From: Cutibacterium porci
Lineage (GTDB): Bacteria > Actinomycetota > Actinomycetes > Propionibacteriales > Propionibacteriaceae
Assembly (NCBI RefSeq): GCF_009696315.1
Contig: NZ_VUMG01000002.1
Location: forward strand, 124,001 to 188,000
Direction of reading: 5' to 3'
DNA: 64,000 bases
Shown here: positions 26,767 to 36,700 of the stretch, piece after piece
Numbering within the stretch: position 1 is the stretch's first letter
Layout of the letters: each line of letters begins with the position of its first letter
Program-made: the position numbers and the translations under genes
Notes under the pieces: generated by a model
Seen by the model: the letters and a program-made list of their open reading frames with translations, nothing else
Databases searched by the model: none
Told to the model about the DNA's origin: nothing

Positions 26767-28317
26767 TCACTTGTGCAAGGCGTTTCGGGCGCGTCGTCGC
26801 CGCGGCCGCGCCTGGCGTTGACTGCCCACCGCATCACGCTTGCGACTGTTCGCCGTGCGCCCTTTCGCGTGTGTGGTCGGCTGTTGGGCATCTCGCTCAG
26901 GAGCAGCCCCTGCGACCACTTTGCCGTTGCGACGACGAATCCGCTTTCGACGCGTGTGTCCTCCGTCCCGGGAATCATCACGAGAACTGCGTCGCAGGGT
27001 CTTCTCGGAATCATCGTGGCGGTGATGCCGCCGTTTCCTTTCGGTATCGTCCTTCGTCGCGCCGGTTACGGTGCCATCGACGCCTTCGGGGATAGCGAGA
27101 TCGGTGTACAGGTGCGGGGAGGTGGAATAGGTTTCAATCGGCTCAGGAAGTTCAAGGTTCAGAGCTTTATCGATAACCTTCCAGCGGGTGACGTCAGCCC
27201 AATCAACGAGGGTGACAGCAACGCCCTTGGCACCAGCGCGACCGGTGCGACCAATACGGTGAACGTACGTTTTCTCGTCCTCGGGGCACTCATGGTTGAT
27301 GACGTGAGATACTCCGGTGACGTCGATGCCGCGGGCGGCGACATCGGTAGCCACCAGAATGGTCGCGTCGCCATGGCGGAACTTTTTGAGAGCCTTTTCC
27401 CGGGCAACCTGCGTGAGATCGCCATGGATGGCGCGGGCCTTAAAACCACGGTCGCTGAGGTCGTCAGACAGCCGCTGGCACGCGCGCTTGGTGCGGCAGA
27501 AAATGATGACTTTCTCGACGTCATTGGCCTGCAGAATGCGTCCAATAATCTCGATCTTGTCGAGCGGATGGGCTTGGTAAACGAATTGCTGAGTGTCGGG
27601 GACAGTGGCCTGAGTGTCGGCTCCCTCAGCGCGAACATGTACCGGTCGGTTCAGCTGAGATCGGGCTAGGGCCATTATTGGGGCCGGCATGGTTGCCGAA
27701 AACAGCATGGTCTGTCGAGAAGTGGGAGTACGCGCAATGAGGTTTTCCACATCGGGTAGGAAGCCGAGGTCTAGCATCTCGTCGGCCTCGTCGAGGACCA
27801 CAATGCGTACATGGGACAGGTCGAGGTCCGTGCGCTGGGATAGGTCAAGAAGGCGTCCAGGAGTACCGACGACAACGTCGACTCCTGCCTTGAGCGCGTC
27901 AATCTGTGGCTCATAGCCGACCCCGCCGTAGACGGTGAGGATACGTGCGCCTCGGACGGACGCCGCAGTGGAGATGTCTTTAGATACCTGGAGCGCCAGC
28001 TCCCTGGTAGGGCACATAACGAGTGCTTGGGGTTTGCCTTTGGCGGTGAGTCCGTCCCAACCCTCATCGCCGGGCATGATGATGCGCTGGAGGATCGTGA
28101 TACCGAAGGCGAGAGTTTTGCCAGTGCCGGTACGAGCTTGCCCAATGAGATCGGTGCCCTCAACGGCAATGGGGATCGACATAGCCTGGATAGGGAAGGG
28201 TGAAACGATTCCCACCTCTTGCAGTGCTTGGCAAATATCTCCGCGGACGCCGAGGTCGGCGAAGGAAGTGGGAGCAGAAACAGTAGTCTCGGTCAGTGTC
28301 TTGGCCTCTTCATGCAT
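26767..28317 (-). CDS. DEAD-box ATP-dependent RNA helicase (RhlE-like)
   Basis: About 516 residues. All core motifs are present: Q-motif (FPIQAMSIPIA), Walker A (GQARTGTGKT), PTRELA, GG, TPGRLLD, DEAD, SAT, and in the second RecA domain RGID and HRIGRTGR. The last 110 residues are a disordered Arg/Lys-rich RNA-binding tail, typical of actinobacterial RhlE homologues. It probably unwinds structured RNA in ribosome assembly or decay. Start is uncertain: ATG 28317 gives the family-like N-terminus but lacks a ribosome binding site; ATG 28425 has AGAGGG 8 bases upstream and adds 36 residues. The neighbouring ferritin-like gene is a conserved divergent partner. Confidence 0.93.
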   Translation of the reverse strand: MHEEAKTLTETTVSAPTSFADLGVRGDICQALQEVGIVSPFPIQAMSIPIAVEGTDLIGQARTGTGKTLAFGITILQRIIMPGDEGWDGLTAKGKPQALVMCPTRELALQVSKDISTAASVRGARILTVYGGVGYEPQIDALKAGVDVVVGTPGRLLDLSQRTDLDLSHVRIVVLDEADEMLDLGFLPDVENLIARTPTSRQTMLFSATMPAPIMALARSQLNRPVHVRAEGADTQATVPDTQQFVYQAHPLDKIEIIGRILQANDVEKVIIFCRTKRACQRLSDDLSDRGFKARAIHGDLTQVAREKALKKFRHGDATILVATDVAARGIDVTGVSHVINHECPEDEKTYVHRIGRTGRAGAKGVAVTLVDWADVTRWKVIDKALNLELPEPIETYSTSPHLYTDLAIPEGVDGTVTGATKDDTERKRRHHRHDDSEKTLRRSSRDDSRDGGHTRRKRIRRRNGKVVAGAAPERDAQQPTTHAKGRTANSRKRDAVGSQRQARPRRRRARNALHK

Positions 28318-28438
28318 GGACCCGTCAAGGCCCGTTGTCGTTCTTATGACGTCGTTTAATGTCACGTCTGGTGTGGACCGGCGAGATGACGCGTTCGACA
28401 CACCACAGGCCATGCTACCTCTCATGCCGTCAACCCTC

Positions 28439-28444
28439 TAACCT
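28439..28444 (+). promoter_or_regulatory. -10 box for a leaderless gene
   Basis: TAACCT ends 6 bases before GTG 28451. Confidence 0.5.
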
Positions 28445-28450
28445 GATGGG

Positions 28451-29122
28451 GTGAGCATCGACGACACGAAAACTGGCCATACTGCCGTTGCGGAGATTTT
28501 TTGGTCTGCCGTAACGTCATGTGCTTTGCACGGGTTTTCGGCGACAGTTGCCGGCATGGCACTGGCTCCTGGGCTTTCGGAACGGTTCCTCGTCGTCGAT
28601 CGCAGCGCTGAGATACAGCACATTTTGGCTGAGGCGAGAACTCGTCTGTCGGACCGCGAGACTCTCATTGACGTTGAGCCTCTCGTCGGCTCGGTGGAGG
28701 GGTACGTTCCAGCCGAGACGTGGTCTCAGGTGTTGCTGCGCGACCACATCCTGGTAGACCTCATTGCTGATTTCCTAGATCGAGTTGAGCCGAATCTCGA
28801 TCCTGAGCTTCTCCCTGAGTGTGGATCTTTTGGCCCATGGTTGGGGCGAGGTACTGGAAGTCGAGTGATGTGGGATGCTGCGATGCGTCACGTCCTCGCA
28901 ACACACAAAGATAAGTCTGGTGACTCTCTTTTCGCTCGGCGACTTGTAGGCGAGGTGCTGTCGGTTGCGCAGCGTCTGTTCGCTCGGCATCAAGGCCTCA
29001 CATCAGCCTTGACTCAGGCCGGTGGCGGTGAATTTGACGACCTGGATCTCATCAATGAAGTCATGGCCGGTGTACTAGGCGGGCATGATCAGCGCATGAT
29101 TGAACTTGGCTTAGAGCCCTGA
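28451..29122 (+). CDS. Ferritin-like fold protein (MiaE_2-type)
   Basis: A 223-residue mostly helical protein that resembles the actinobacterial ferritin-like family sometimes labelled MiaE-like tRNA hydroxylase: a first helix AVAEIFWSAVTSCALHGFS, a metal-region helix pair around VLLRDHILVDLIADFLDRVE, and a C-terminal pair with LLPECGSF between. The family usually lies next to an RhlE-type helicase, as here. True tRNA hydroxylase activity is unproven for this branch, and I cannot confirm a full set of carboxylate/His ligands by eye. GTG 28451 directly follows a -10 box and is probably leaderless. Confidence 0.6.
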   Translation: MSIDDTKTGHTAVAEIFWSAVTSCALHGFSATVAGMALAPGLSERFLVVDRSAEIQHILAEARTRLSDRETLIDVEPLVGSVEGYVPAETWSQVLLRDHILVDLIADFLDRVEPNLDPELLPECGSFGPWLGRGTGSRVMWDAAMRHVLATHKDKSGDSLFARRLVGEVLSVAQRLFARHQGLTSALTQAGGGEFDDLDLINEVMAGVLGGHDQRMIELGLEP

Positions 29123-29198
29123 GGACGCGCTGAACACGTCCGGCGCTGATAGGAGCCCCGACGATCGCCAGAACTCCTATTGCGTCTCGCAGCCTAGG

Positions 29199-29426
29199 TC
29201 AGAGCGCTCCAAATCCCACTTGCCGGCTATTTGGCTGGCCTAGATCGAGGTACGCGATGCCTCGAACTGGAATGAGGACCTTGCGGCCCTTGGCATCAGT
29301 CAAAGTGAGGACGGCGTCGGGCTGGGTCAAGCTCTCTTTGAGCTGCTGCTCGATGGTTTCGATGCTCTCCTGGGCGTCGATGCTGACTTCGCGTGCGGCG
29401 TTGACGATGCCGATTTTGATCTCCAT
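29199..29426 (-). CDS. DUF3107 family protein
   Basis: A 75-residue protein that fits the actinobacterial DUF3107 family in length and ending: MEIKIGIVNAAREVSID, a helix of Glu/Gln residues, then TLTDAKGRKVLIPVRGIAYL. The family is small, cytosolic and of unknown function. It begins with ATG 29426, 7 bases after a minus-strand TAGGTT box, so a leaderless transcript is likely. It lies between the ferritin-like gene (convergent) and the PP2C gene (same strand, 21 bases between them). Confidence 0.85.
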   Translation of the reverse strand: MEIKIGIVNAAREVSIDAQESIETIEQQLKESLTQPDAVLTLTDAKGRKVLIPVRGIAYLDLGQPNSRQVGFGAL

Positions 29427-29433
29427 GATCCCA

Positions 29434-29439
29434 AACCTA
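29434..29439 (-). promoter_or_regulatory. -10 box for leaderless DUF3107 gene
   Basis: TAGGTT on the minus strand ends 7 bases before ATG 29426. Confidence 0.5.
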
Positions 29440-29447
29440 CCGTCGGA

Positions 29448-30305
29448 TCAAGAATCTCGGCGCCACAGAGCCACCGTAACGTTGTCATGGCCGCCGCAAT
29501 TGTTGGCGTGAACAATGAGTCCGTTGGCTACGTCTGCTGGACAAACATGGCCGGCGTCGTCAGTGCGAGCCTTATGTACAAGGTGAGCCATGAGCCGGGC
29601 CAGGCTTCCGATATCCGGTACGTGGTTCCACAATCCGTCGCTACACACTAATAGCCATCCAGATTGTTGCGGGTGATACGCCATGACGCGAGGAGCAACG
29701 TCGGTAGCTGATGCGCCGATCCATTTTGTGATGGCGTGAGCGCCTACCCCCTTTTCAGCCTCTTCCCGAGGTACGCCAAGGTCAATGTGGGTCTGTGCCA
29801 TCGAGTCGTCGATCGAGAGGCGAATAGGGTCGCCATTATCGGGACACCAGTAGGTACGAGTATCGCCGATATTGCCGACGACAATGCGATCCTGGCTTGC
29901 AACTGCGGCAGCAAGCGTGCACGCACCGATCGGATCAGATCCACTCATGGCTGCCTCATGGGCTTTGCGGAAGGCGCGTTCGAATAACGTGACGGTGTCG
30001 TCATCGTTGCTCGGCATGCCCTGGTCCATCGTCGCCGTAAGGTAATCGCGCGCCGTCAAGGAGGCGATTCTGGCGCAGTCCTCAGCTCCCTCGGTCGAGG
30101 AAACGCCATCAGCGACGACGAGAACAATGTGCTGTCCTGACCTGTCAATCCCCACAGCTGCGGCGTCCTGATTGGTGTCGTGGCGGAGTCCAATATGGGA
30201 TGCACACGCGACGTCTTTTCGGGCTGCGGCGTTGTCGGTGAGATCCACCCGTGAGGTAGTGGTGTTATCGGGTGTCACGGTGGTGGACTGATCCGATTCG
30301 TTCAT
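29448..30305 (-). CDS. PP2C-type Ser/Thr protein phosphatase
   Basis: A 285-residue soluble phosphatase. Metal-binding Asp residues are in the motifs NQDAAAV, VVADGVSSTEGAEDCA, GDTRTYW, LLVCSDGLWNHV and GGHDNVTVALW, the standard bacterial PP2C order. It has no membrane segment. Actinobacterial PP2C enzymes reverse Ser/Thr kinase signalling; no kinase gene lies beside it here, so its partner is unknown. ATG 30305 follows GAGGA by 5 bases. The 264 bases between this start and adnA show no further gene. Confidence 0.88.
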   Translation of the reverse strand: MNESDQSTTVTPDNTTTSRVDLTDNAAARKDVACASHIGLRHDTNQDAAAVGIDRSGQHIVLVVADGVSSTEGAEDCARIASLTARDYLTATMDQGMPSNDDDTVTLFERAFRKAHEAAMSGSDPIGACTLAAAVASQDRIVVGNIGDTRTYWCPDNGDPIRLSIDDSMAQTHIDLGVPREEAEKGVGAHAITKWIGASATDVAPRVMAYHPQQSGWLLVCSDGLWNHVPDIGSLARLMAHLVHKARTDDAGHVCPADVANGLIVHANNCGGHDNVTVALWRRDS

Positions 30306-30569
30306 GAAGGTCCTCAGGCTGGGCAGGCGGTTTCCGCGTGGTCCTTGCGGCTGCGAAAAATGCTCACGATAGCCGTGCCGTCCATCTACGAACGCGGCTA
30401 AAACGAGCTATTCGGCGCGCGGAATGTGCCTCATCGTGTGAGACATCACGTCTACTGTTTCACATGCCACCACACTGCTGCTAGGAAATGGCCTCTGACG
30501 AGGTTGTTCTGTGTGATCGACATCGCATATTCGCTAAATCTGTCGTGGGTCCCTGGTGGGATATGTGTC
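30306..30569. other. Divergent intergenic region between PP2C and adnA
   Basis: 264 bases carrying both promoters. I see no gene, no clear -10 box for adnA and no recognisable LexA-type SOS box. Confidence 0.4.
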
Positions 30570-33500
30570 ATGAGCGGTTGGGATGACCTCCAGAATCGAG
30601 TACTTGCCGATAACGCCGGTACGGTTCTCGTCATGGGCGGGCCTGGCACAGGGCGGACGAGCTTGTGTCTGGAGATTGCGGCGCGGCATATTTCCGCCGG
30701 GGGACAGCTGTCTGACGTCTTGATGTTGGCACAGACGAGATCTTCAGCTCAGGCGTTACGCACTGCGCTCGTTCGTCGTCTCGGAGGTGCCCATCTAGAA
30801 CCGCGAATTATGACGGTTCACGCGTTGGCCCGTCGTATTGTCGCTTCCCCACAGCTGCGGCTGCTCACGGCACCAGAGCAGGAGTTCCGGATGCGGGAAC
30901 TGCTAGCTGCGCGGGATATGTCCGATTGGCCTGATGAGTTACGTACCTGCGCCAGGACGACACAGTTTGCCTCTGACGTGAGGGTGATGGCATCGCGTTT
31001 ACGTCAAGAAGGATGTGACCCGCAAGATCTGACTAATCAGGGCATCGCGTGGCGGGTGCCTGAATGGCGCGTACTCGGGCCTTTCCTGGCCGATTATTTG
31101 GACGTTCTTGATCTGGAGGGATCACTCGATTATGCCGAGGCTGTTCATCGCGCCCGGATTGCGTTAACTCGACCGGGAGCCGATGTTGAGGTGCGGTCAC
31201 GGGTCAAGCTAGTGATTTGTGATGACGTGGCGGAATGCGATCCGTCTCAGATTCGTCTTCTCGCTCAGATCGCGCGATGCCACGTCCCTTGCGTATTGAG
31301 TGCGGATCCTGACCAGACGATCTATGGGTTCCGTGGCGCTATTGCAGAACGGCTTGACGACGTCATCGACGAATTTCCAGACGTGTCAGTTCACCATCTG
31401 ACAACGAATTACCGCAATAGTCAGCACATCGCCGAGGTTGTCGAAAGTGTGCGAACCGGGATGCCTGTGATCCCATCTTCGAGTCGGCTACGTCGTCGCG
31501 CCAACCGTAGCGCCGCTACTGAAGACGGCGTCGTAGCGGCGGTGCGGGCTCCGAGCATCACGCGGTTAGTTAGAAAGATTGCCGGCACACTGCGTCACGC
31601 ACATGTTGCTGAGGGTGTGGCGTGGCGGAATATGGCAGTGGTTACGCGCCATGGCAATGAGTTGGGCGTGGTCGCGACGATTCTTGCAGCAGAGGGTATT
31701 CCAGTCCTGAGGTCGCGCGATGAATATGCGCTGTCGGATATTAATGCCGTAACGCACATCGTGAACGCATTGCAGGTCGCAGTTGTTCTTGCCTCCGGGG
31801 CGCAGCCTAGCGATCGAGACGTTGCAGCGCTCATGTCGAATCCGCTAGCGGGGATTGAACGCAGTGTCGTTCATCGGCTAGACACCTGGTGCCGTCTGGT
31901 GCGCGGTAGCGTCGTCAACTGGCCGGTGTTGCTGGAACTCCGAGATAATCCGACGGCTGCAATGACTCGGACGACCGGGCATGTTGGCGATACCGGTCGA
32001 TCTGACGATGCCAATGACGCTGGGGATGTCAGCCGAATTGAGAATTTATCTCGCAAAGAATTGGCCATGTCGCACGAAGTACGCTCGATACCTCCTGGCT
32101 TACAGACCCGTGCCCAGCCGTTAGCGATACTAGCTCAACGGATCCAACGTGCTGCTGAGCTTTTGCGCTCTGGCGCCACGTGTCACGAAGCATTGTGGGT
32201 GCTGTGGCATGGCAGTTCCTGGGAGTCCTCGCTGCGTCGTCGAGCCTTGGCTGGTGATTCGACTGCTAACCGCGACCTGGACGGTTTGTGCTCGCTTTTC
32301 GATATGGCCGATGGCGCTCAGACGATGGCTGGAATCGCAGGCGGACGACGTCTCATTGAAGTGGTGCGGCAAGAGCAGATTCCGGCTGATCGAGCACGCG
32401 AATCCGATGAGGATCGCGACGGGGTGAGCATTGTGACTGCCCACCGTGTTAAAGGGCGGGAATTCGACGTCGTAGCTGTATGCGGCCTTGAAGAAGGTAA
32501 CTGGCCCGCTCATAACCACACCGGATCCCTTACCAGCGCAGACCGTTGGTCTGCAGACGGTCTCGTGGCACCGCCCAGTTGGTCAGAGAATCTTCGCGCT
32601 GAAACGAGGCTGCTGCTTGTGGCATGCTCACGTGCACGTCGCCAGTTGCTGTTGTGTTCCGTTGAGTCTGCCGAGGACGGGAAACGTCCATCCGGGCTTG
32701 TCACCAGGCTGCCCCACATCGAGGATAATGCTGATTCGCTGCACGTCACTAGTCTCACCGAACTCGTCGGTGAGTTGCGTCGAGTCATCGTCGATGAGTC
32801 TGAACATCCGGGGGTTCGCGCCGAGGCCCAAAAACTGCTTGACGATTTGCGCGGTGAACGGCATCGCGGACAGCGATTGGTGCCACAAGCTGATCCGTCA
32901 ACGTGGTGGCGTCACGGAGCACCCCGCCAGAGGGACGTGGCTGGAGAAGTAGAGCTCAGTGCCTCCCATATTGGGGAATTACTCACATGCCCGCGACGAT
33001 GGTTTATGACCCGCCGTGCTGGCGCCAACAACGGATCAGCTCTTCGGGCGAGTATTGGCTCCCTGGTACACCGGATCTGTGCGGAGAACATGGACCAGTG
33101 GTCACTTCCTGACGCTCTAGCCGAATTGGAAGCGGCCTGGCCTGAAATCGAGCTATCGGCAGAGTGGCAGCGCAGCGCAGAACTCGCTGATGCGAAAGCA
33201 GCGATACAGCGTTTTGACGGATGGTTGCAGTCGCGCCATCGCCAGCCCATCGGAACTGAGGTGCGTGTAGATGGCACGATCACAGTGCCGTCCGGCATAG
33301 CTCGGATCCGGGGCAGTATCGATCGGCTCGAACGTGATGCAGAAGGCGCGTGTTACGTGGTGGATCTCAAGACCGGGACCAGCCAGAGTGATGAGATTAA
33401 GCAGTCTCACCGGCTACAAATTGGTGTATATCAGGCCGTTGTCGCATCCGGGGGAATAAAAGCCATCGGCCCGACACATGACAGCGGTGCGGAGTTAGTG

Positions 33501-33776
33501 CACCTACGGATTGGTGCGGGGAAAGGACATGCGAATCCGAAAGTCGACCATCAGAGTGGTCTTGTTGATGTGCCGTGGCCTGACGAATGTGATCCTGTTG
33601 ACGGCTGCCGTAATTGGATTGAGGCAAGCGTCGATAGGGCATTAAGAATTGTCATATCAGGCGAGTACACCGCTGTTGCGAATCGAGGGTGTAGCCATTG
33701 CCCTGCCCGGGCAGGATGTCCCGCACTGGTACCGATGGATCCGGCTACTGCGCATACAGGAGGGCATCTCGCATGA
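30570..33776 (+). CDS. adnA: AdnA-type helicase-nuclease subunit (UvrD-like motor plus RecB-like nuclease)
   Basis: About 1068 residues. The N-terminal SF1 motor is degenerate: Walker A reads GGPGTGRTSL (Arg in place of the catalytic Lys, residues 23-32) and the Walker B region is VICDDVAECD near 215 instead of DEYQD. SADPDQTIYGFRGA near 243 and TNYRN are preserved. The C-terminal RecB-like nuclease has RIRGSIDRLERD and VVDLKTGTS near 930. Cysteines in LLTCPRRWF near 805 and CSHCPARAGC near 1040 fit a 4Fe-4S clamp. ATG 30570 is preferred over upstream codons. It overlaps the next gene (ATGA), the same order as mycobacterial adnAB, which resects double-strand breaks. Confidence 0.88.
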   Translation: MSGWDDLQNRVLADNAGTVLVMGGPGTGRTSLCLEIAARHISAGGQLSDVLMLAQTRSSAQALRTALVRRLGGAHLEPRIMTVHALARRIVASPQLRLLTAPEQEFRMRELLAARDMSDWPDELRTCARTTQFASDVRVMASRLRQEGCDPQDLTNQGIAWRVPEWRVLGPFLADYLDVLDLEGSLDYAEAVHRARIALTRPGADVEVRSRVKLVICDDVAECDPSQIRLLAQIARCHVPCVLSADPDQTIYGFRGAIAERLDDVIDEFPDVSVHHLTTNYRNSQHIAEVVESVRTGMPVIPSSSRLRRRANRSAATEDGVVAAVRAPSITRLVRKIAGTLRHAHVAEGVAWRNMAVVTRHGNELGVVATILAAEGIPVLRSRDEYALSDINAVTHIVNALQVAVVLASGAQPSDRDVAALMSNPLAGIERSVVHRLDTWCRLVRGSVVNWPVLLELRDNPTAAMTRTTGHVGDTGRSDDANDAGDVSRIENLSRKELAMSHEVRSIPPGLQTRAQPLAILAQRIQRAAELLRSGATCHEALWVLWHGSSWESSLRRRALAGDSTANRDLDGLCSLFDMADGAQTMAGIAGGRRLIEVVRQEQIPADRARESDEDRDGVSIVTAHRVKGREFDVVAVCGLEEGNWPAHNHTGSLTSADRWSADGLVAPPSWSENLRAETRLLLVACSRARRQLLLCSVESAEDGKRPSGLVTRLPHIEDNADSLHVTSLTELVGELRRVIVDESEHPGVRAEAQKLLDDLRGERHRGQRLVPQADPSTWWRHGAPRQRDVAGEVELSASHIGELLTCPRRWFMTRRAGANNGSALRASIGSLVHRICAENMDQWSLPDALAELEAAWPEIELSAEWQRSAELADAKAAIQRFDGWLQSRHRQPIGTEVRVDGTITVPSGIARIRGSIDRLERDAEGACYVVDLKTGTSQSDEIKQSHRLQIGVYQAVVASGGIKAIGPTHDSGAELVHLRIGAGKGHANPKVDHQSGLVDVPWPDECDPVDGCRNWIEASVDRALRIVISGEYTAVANRGCSHCPARAGCPALVPMDPATAHTGGHLA

Positions 33777-36700
33777 CAATCGTGACTGGCAACGCTCCGA
33801 TTGATGGCGTTGATGTGGCAGCACTGCTGGGTATTCCCATTTCCGCCGAGCAGGAGAGAGCAATTAAGGCGCCGCTGAAGCCTTGTGTAGTTATTGCTGG
33901 GGCAGGAACTGGTAAGACGACGGTAATGGCCGCTCGCGTGGTGTGGCTGGTTGCTAGTGGGCAGGTAAGCCCTGAGGAAATCCTCGGGCTGACGTTCACT
34001 AACAAGGCGACGGCAGAATTATCCGATCGAATTGAGTTTAACCTCACCCGCGCAGGTTTGCTGGAGCCAGACCAGCCCCGCCCGACAGTAGCGACCTATG
34101 ACAGTTTTGCCGGAACATTAGTAGGCGATTACGGAGCCTGGGATGGTATTGACACCGGTGCGCATCTCATCACTGACGCGAGGGCCTACCAACTAGCCGC
34201 AGAGATCGTTGCGGGACTCGACAAGGCCCCAGCAGCCGCGACCCATCTTGGGCCAAGGTCTATAGCTCAGGCAATAGTGGAGCTAGCGGGAGCGATGGCT
34301 TCACACGATGCAAGCACAACCACCGTAAGGAAGGCCGATGCTCGTTGGCGCCAGATGCTCTTCGACGCCCCCACAAAACGGGGAGGGGGTAGATACGCTG
34401 ATATTGATAAATGGCTCTCTCGGGTCGATGAACGCGAAGAACTTCTTGACCTTGTCGAGGCCTATCAGAGCCTCAAAAAAGAACGTGGACTGGTCGAGTT
34501 TGGCGACCGCATGGTTCAAGCTCTCCATGTGGTTCGTCATCACCGGCGAGTGGGGGAGGAACTGAGGGCTCGATACCGTGTTGTTCTTCTCGACGAATAC
34601 CAAGACACATCATCTGCCCAGGCCGACGTGCTCGCTGCGCTTTTTTCCGGTCCAGACTCCGCTCATGGCATGGGGCATCCGGTGATGGCTGTCGGTGATC
34701 CGCTTCAAGCGATCTACGAATGGCGTGGTGCGGCTGCTAGTAACATTTTGCACTTCCATCGGCGCTTTCCTGACAAGGACGGGGCACCAGCTCAGGTCCT
34801 CTCTCTGGCAACTAACCGAAGATGCGCCGATCAGATCATTAATGCGGCAAATCTCGCATCCGAGGAGTTGCGAAACACACTATCTTCTGCGATGGAGTCT
34901 GACGGTGATGGTCGCGCCGATTGTCGGGCGGAAGTAGCTGTCGGTAAGCCACTCATTGCGCCCAAGGAGAATCGGCCTGGCGAGGTTACGGTAGCTGCAT
35001 TTCCCGACTGGGCGCAGGAGTGCCATGCGTGCGCTGACACCGTGGTGGAGGCCAGGGAGCGCGGCATCATCTCTCACTGGTCTGATGCTGCAATCCTCGT
35101 TCGGCGCAATTCAGATGTGGCAGATCTCTATGATGCGCTCAGCGCCCGTGATATTCCGGTGCGGTTCGCGAACCTGTCTGGGCTACTTCGACTTCCAGAT
35201 ATCGCCATGGTGGTAGCTCATCTTCGGTTACTTGTAGATCGCCACGACGATGCAGCGATGGCGAGTCTGCTCGCTGCACCACGGTTTGGGCTCAGCACGG
35301 ATGACTTGGCAACGGTGTATCGACGCGCCCGCGTGTTGGCGAAAGCTCGTGCCGAGGCAGATGGTCTAGATCCCAACGATGTTGAGGCCCACCTGTGCGA
35401 CGCTGTCATGGAAGGACGGCCATACGGCCATCAACGTTTGCAATGGGTACTGCAGCGGATGTGTGCCGAAATCGTTGAGGTTGATGCGCACCAAAGTGAC
35501 AGTCCCGACGACTTGGTTCTGCGCATTGAGGCTATTACTGGGCTCATTGATGACTTGGCTGCTGACGACCCGCACCGCAGCGCAGCTCGGCGAGATCATC
35601 TCGACGCGCTGTGGAATGCGATACGTGAGGCTCGTCTCAGCGACGCCACGATGACGACCGCAGGAATCGTCGCCTGGTTGGCTGCTGAAGAGGATATTGG
35701 TGCCGGACTTCCTCGCGCCGCTACCGATGACCGTGACGCCGTCACAATATCGACGGTTCATGGGGCTAAAGGCCTGGAATGGCCGCTGGTCATGATTCCT
35801 GACATGGCTCAGGGCGTATTCCCGTCAACCTCGAGTCCGGACAACTTCACCTCGGTGGCCGCTGTGCTGCCTTCTTTTGCTAGAGGCGATGCTAGTGACA
35901 TTAGTCATCCAGTCTCGGGAAGTGTCGCAGACGTTCAGGCTTACGTCGCGGCACTCAAGGATGATTCCCAGTGGGCTGAAGCCCGTCTCGCCTATGTGGC
36001 CCTGACTCGCGCTAAAGAGCGATTAATTGTGTCGTGGCACAAATGGAATCCGCATCGCAAAAGCGGCTTACAGCCAAGCCACTATGCGGATCTTCTCGCC
36101 GACATGCTTGGAACGTCATGGCCGGACTTTGATGAACGCCCTGACGATGACGTTGAGATTGGCACACCTTGGCCGGTGATCGTCGAGGACATGGCTTCCG
36201 GGCCCAGTGACCACGCCTACCAACCCATTGATGATCCTCGACAGGTCGATCGGGTGAATGCATGGCGGTCTGATGCTGATGCGCTGCTCAAAGACGCGAG
36301 ACGACGTATTGACCTGCAAGACGAAGTCCCGCTTCCGCCTCGACTCACAACCTCGCAGATGGTGAGAGCCCACGACAATCCGCAGGAGTTCCGCGACGAG
36401 TTGCGTCGCCCAATACCTCGACGTGCTGACAGGGGAGCCGGGATTGGTACGGCATTTCACGAGTGGGTGAGCCAACGACTCGCCCCGGCAGAACCGACTC
36501 CGCTGTTCGACGCCGATGAGTTTGAAGGGCTGGATGCACCACGGGTTAGCGCTGAGCATGACGGCGCTGACGAGCGGGCGTTGCAGAGCCTGCGCAAAGC
36601 GTTTGAAGAAAGTCGGTGGGCGGACGCCACTGTGCTGGCAACTGAGAAATCGTTTGTTATGACGATTGGCCAGACGGTTGTGCGAGGCCGTCTTGACGCT

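Noticed and set aside
30306-30569. SOS box upstream of adnA
   Set aside because: No match to the actinobacterial LexA consensus could be found by eye.
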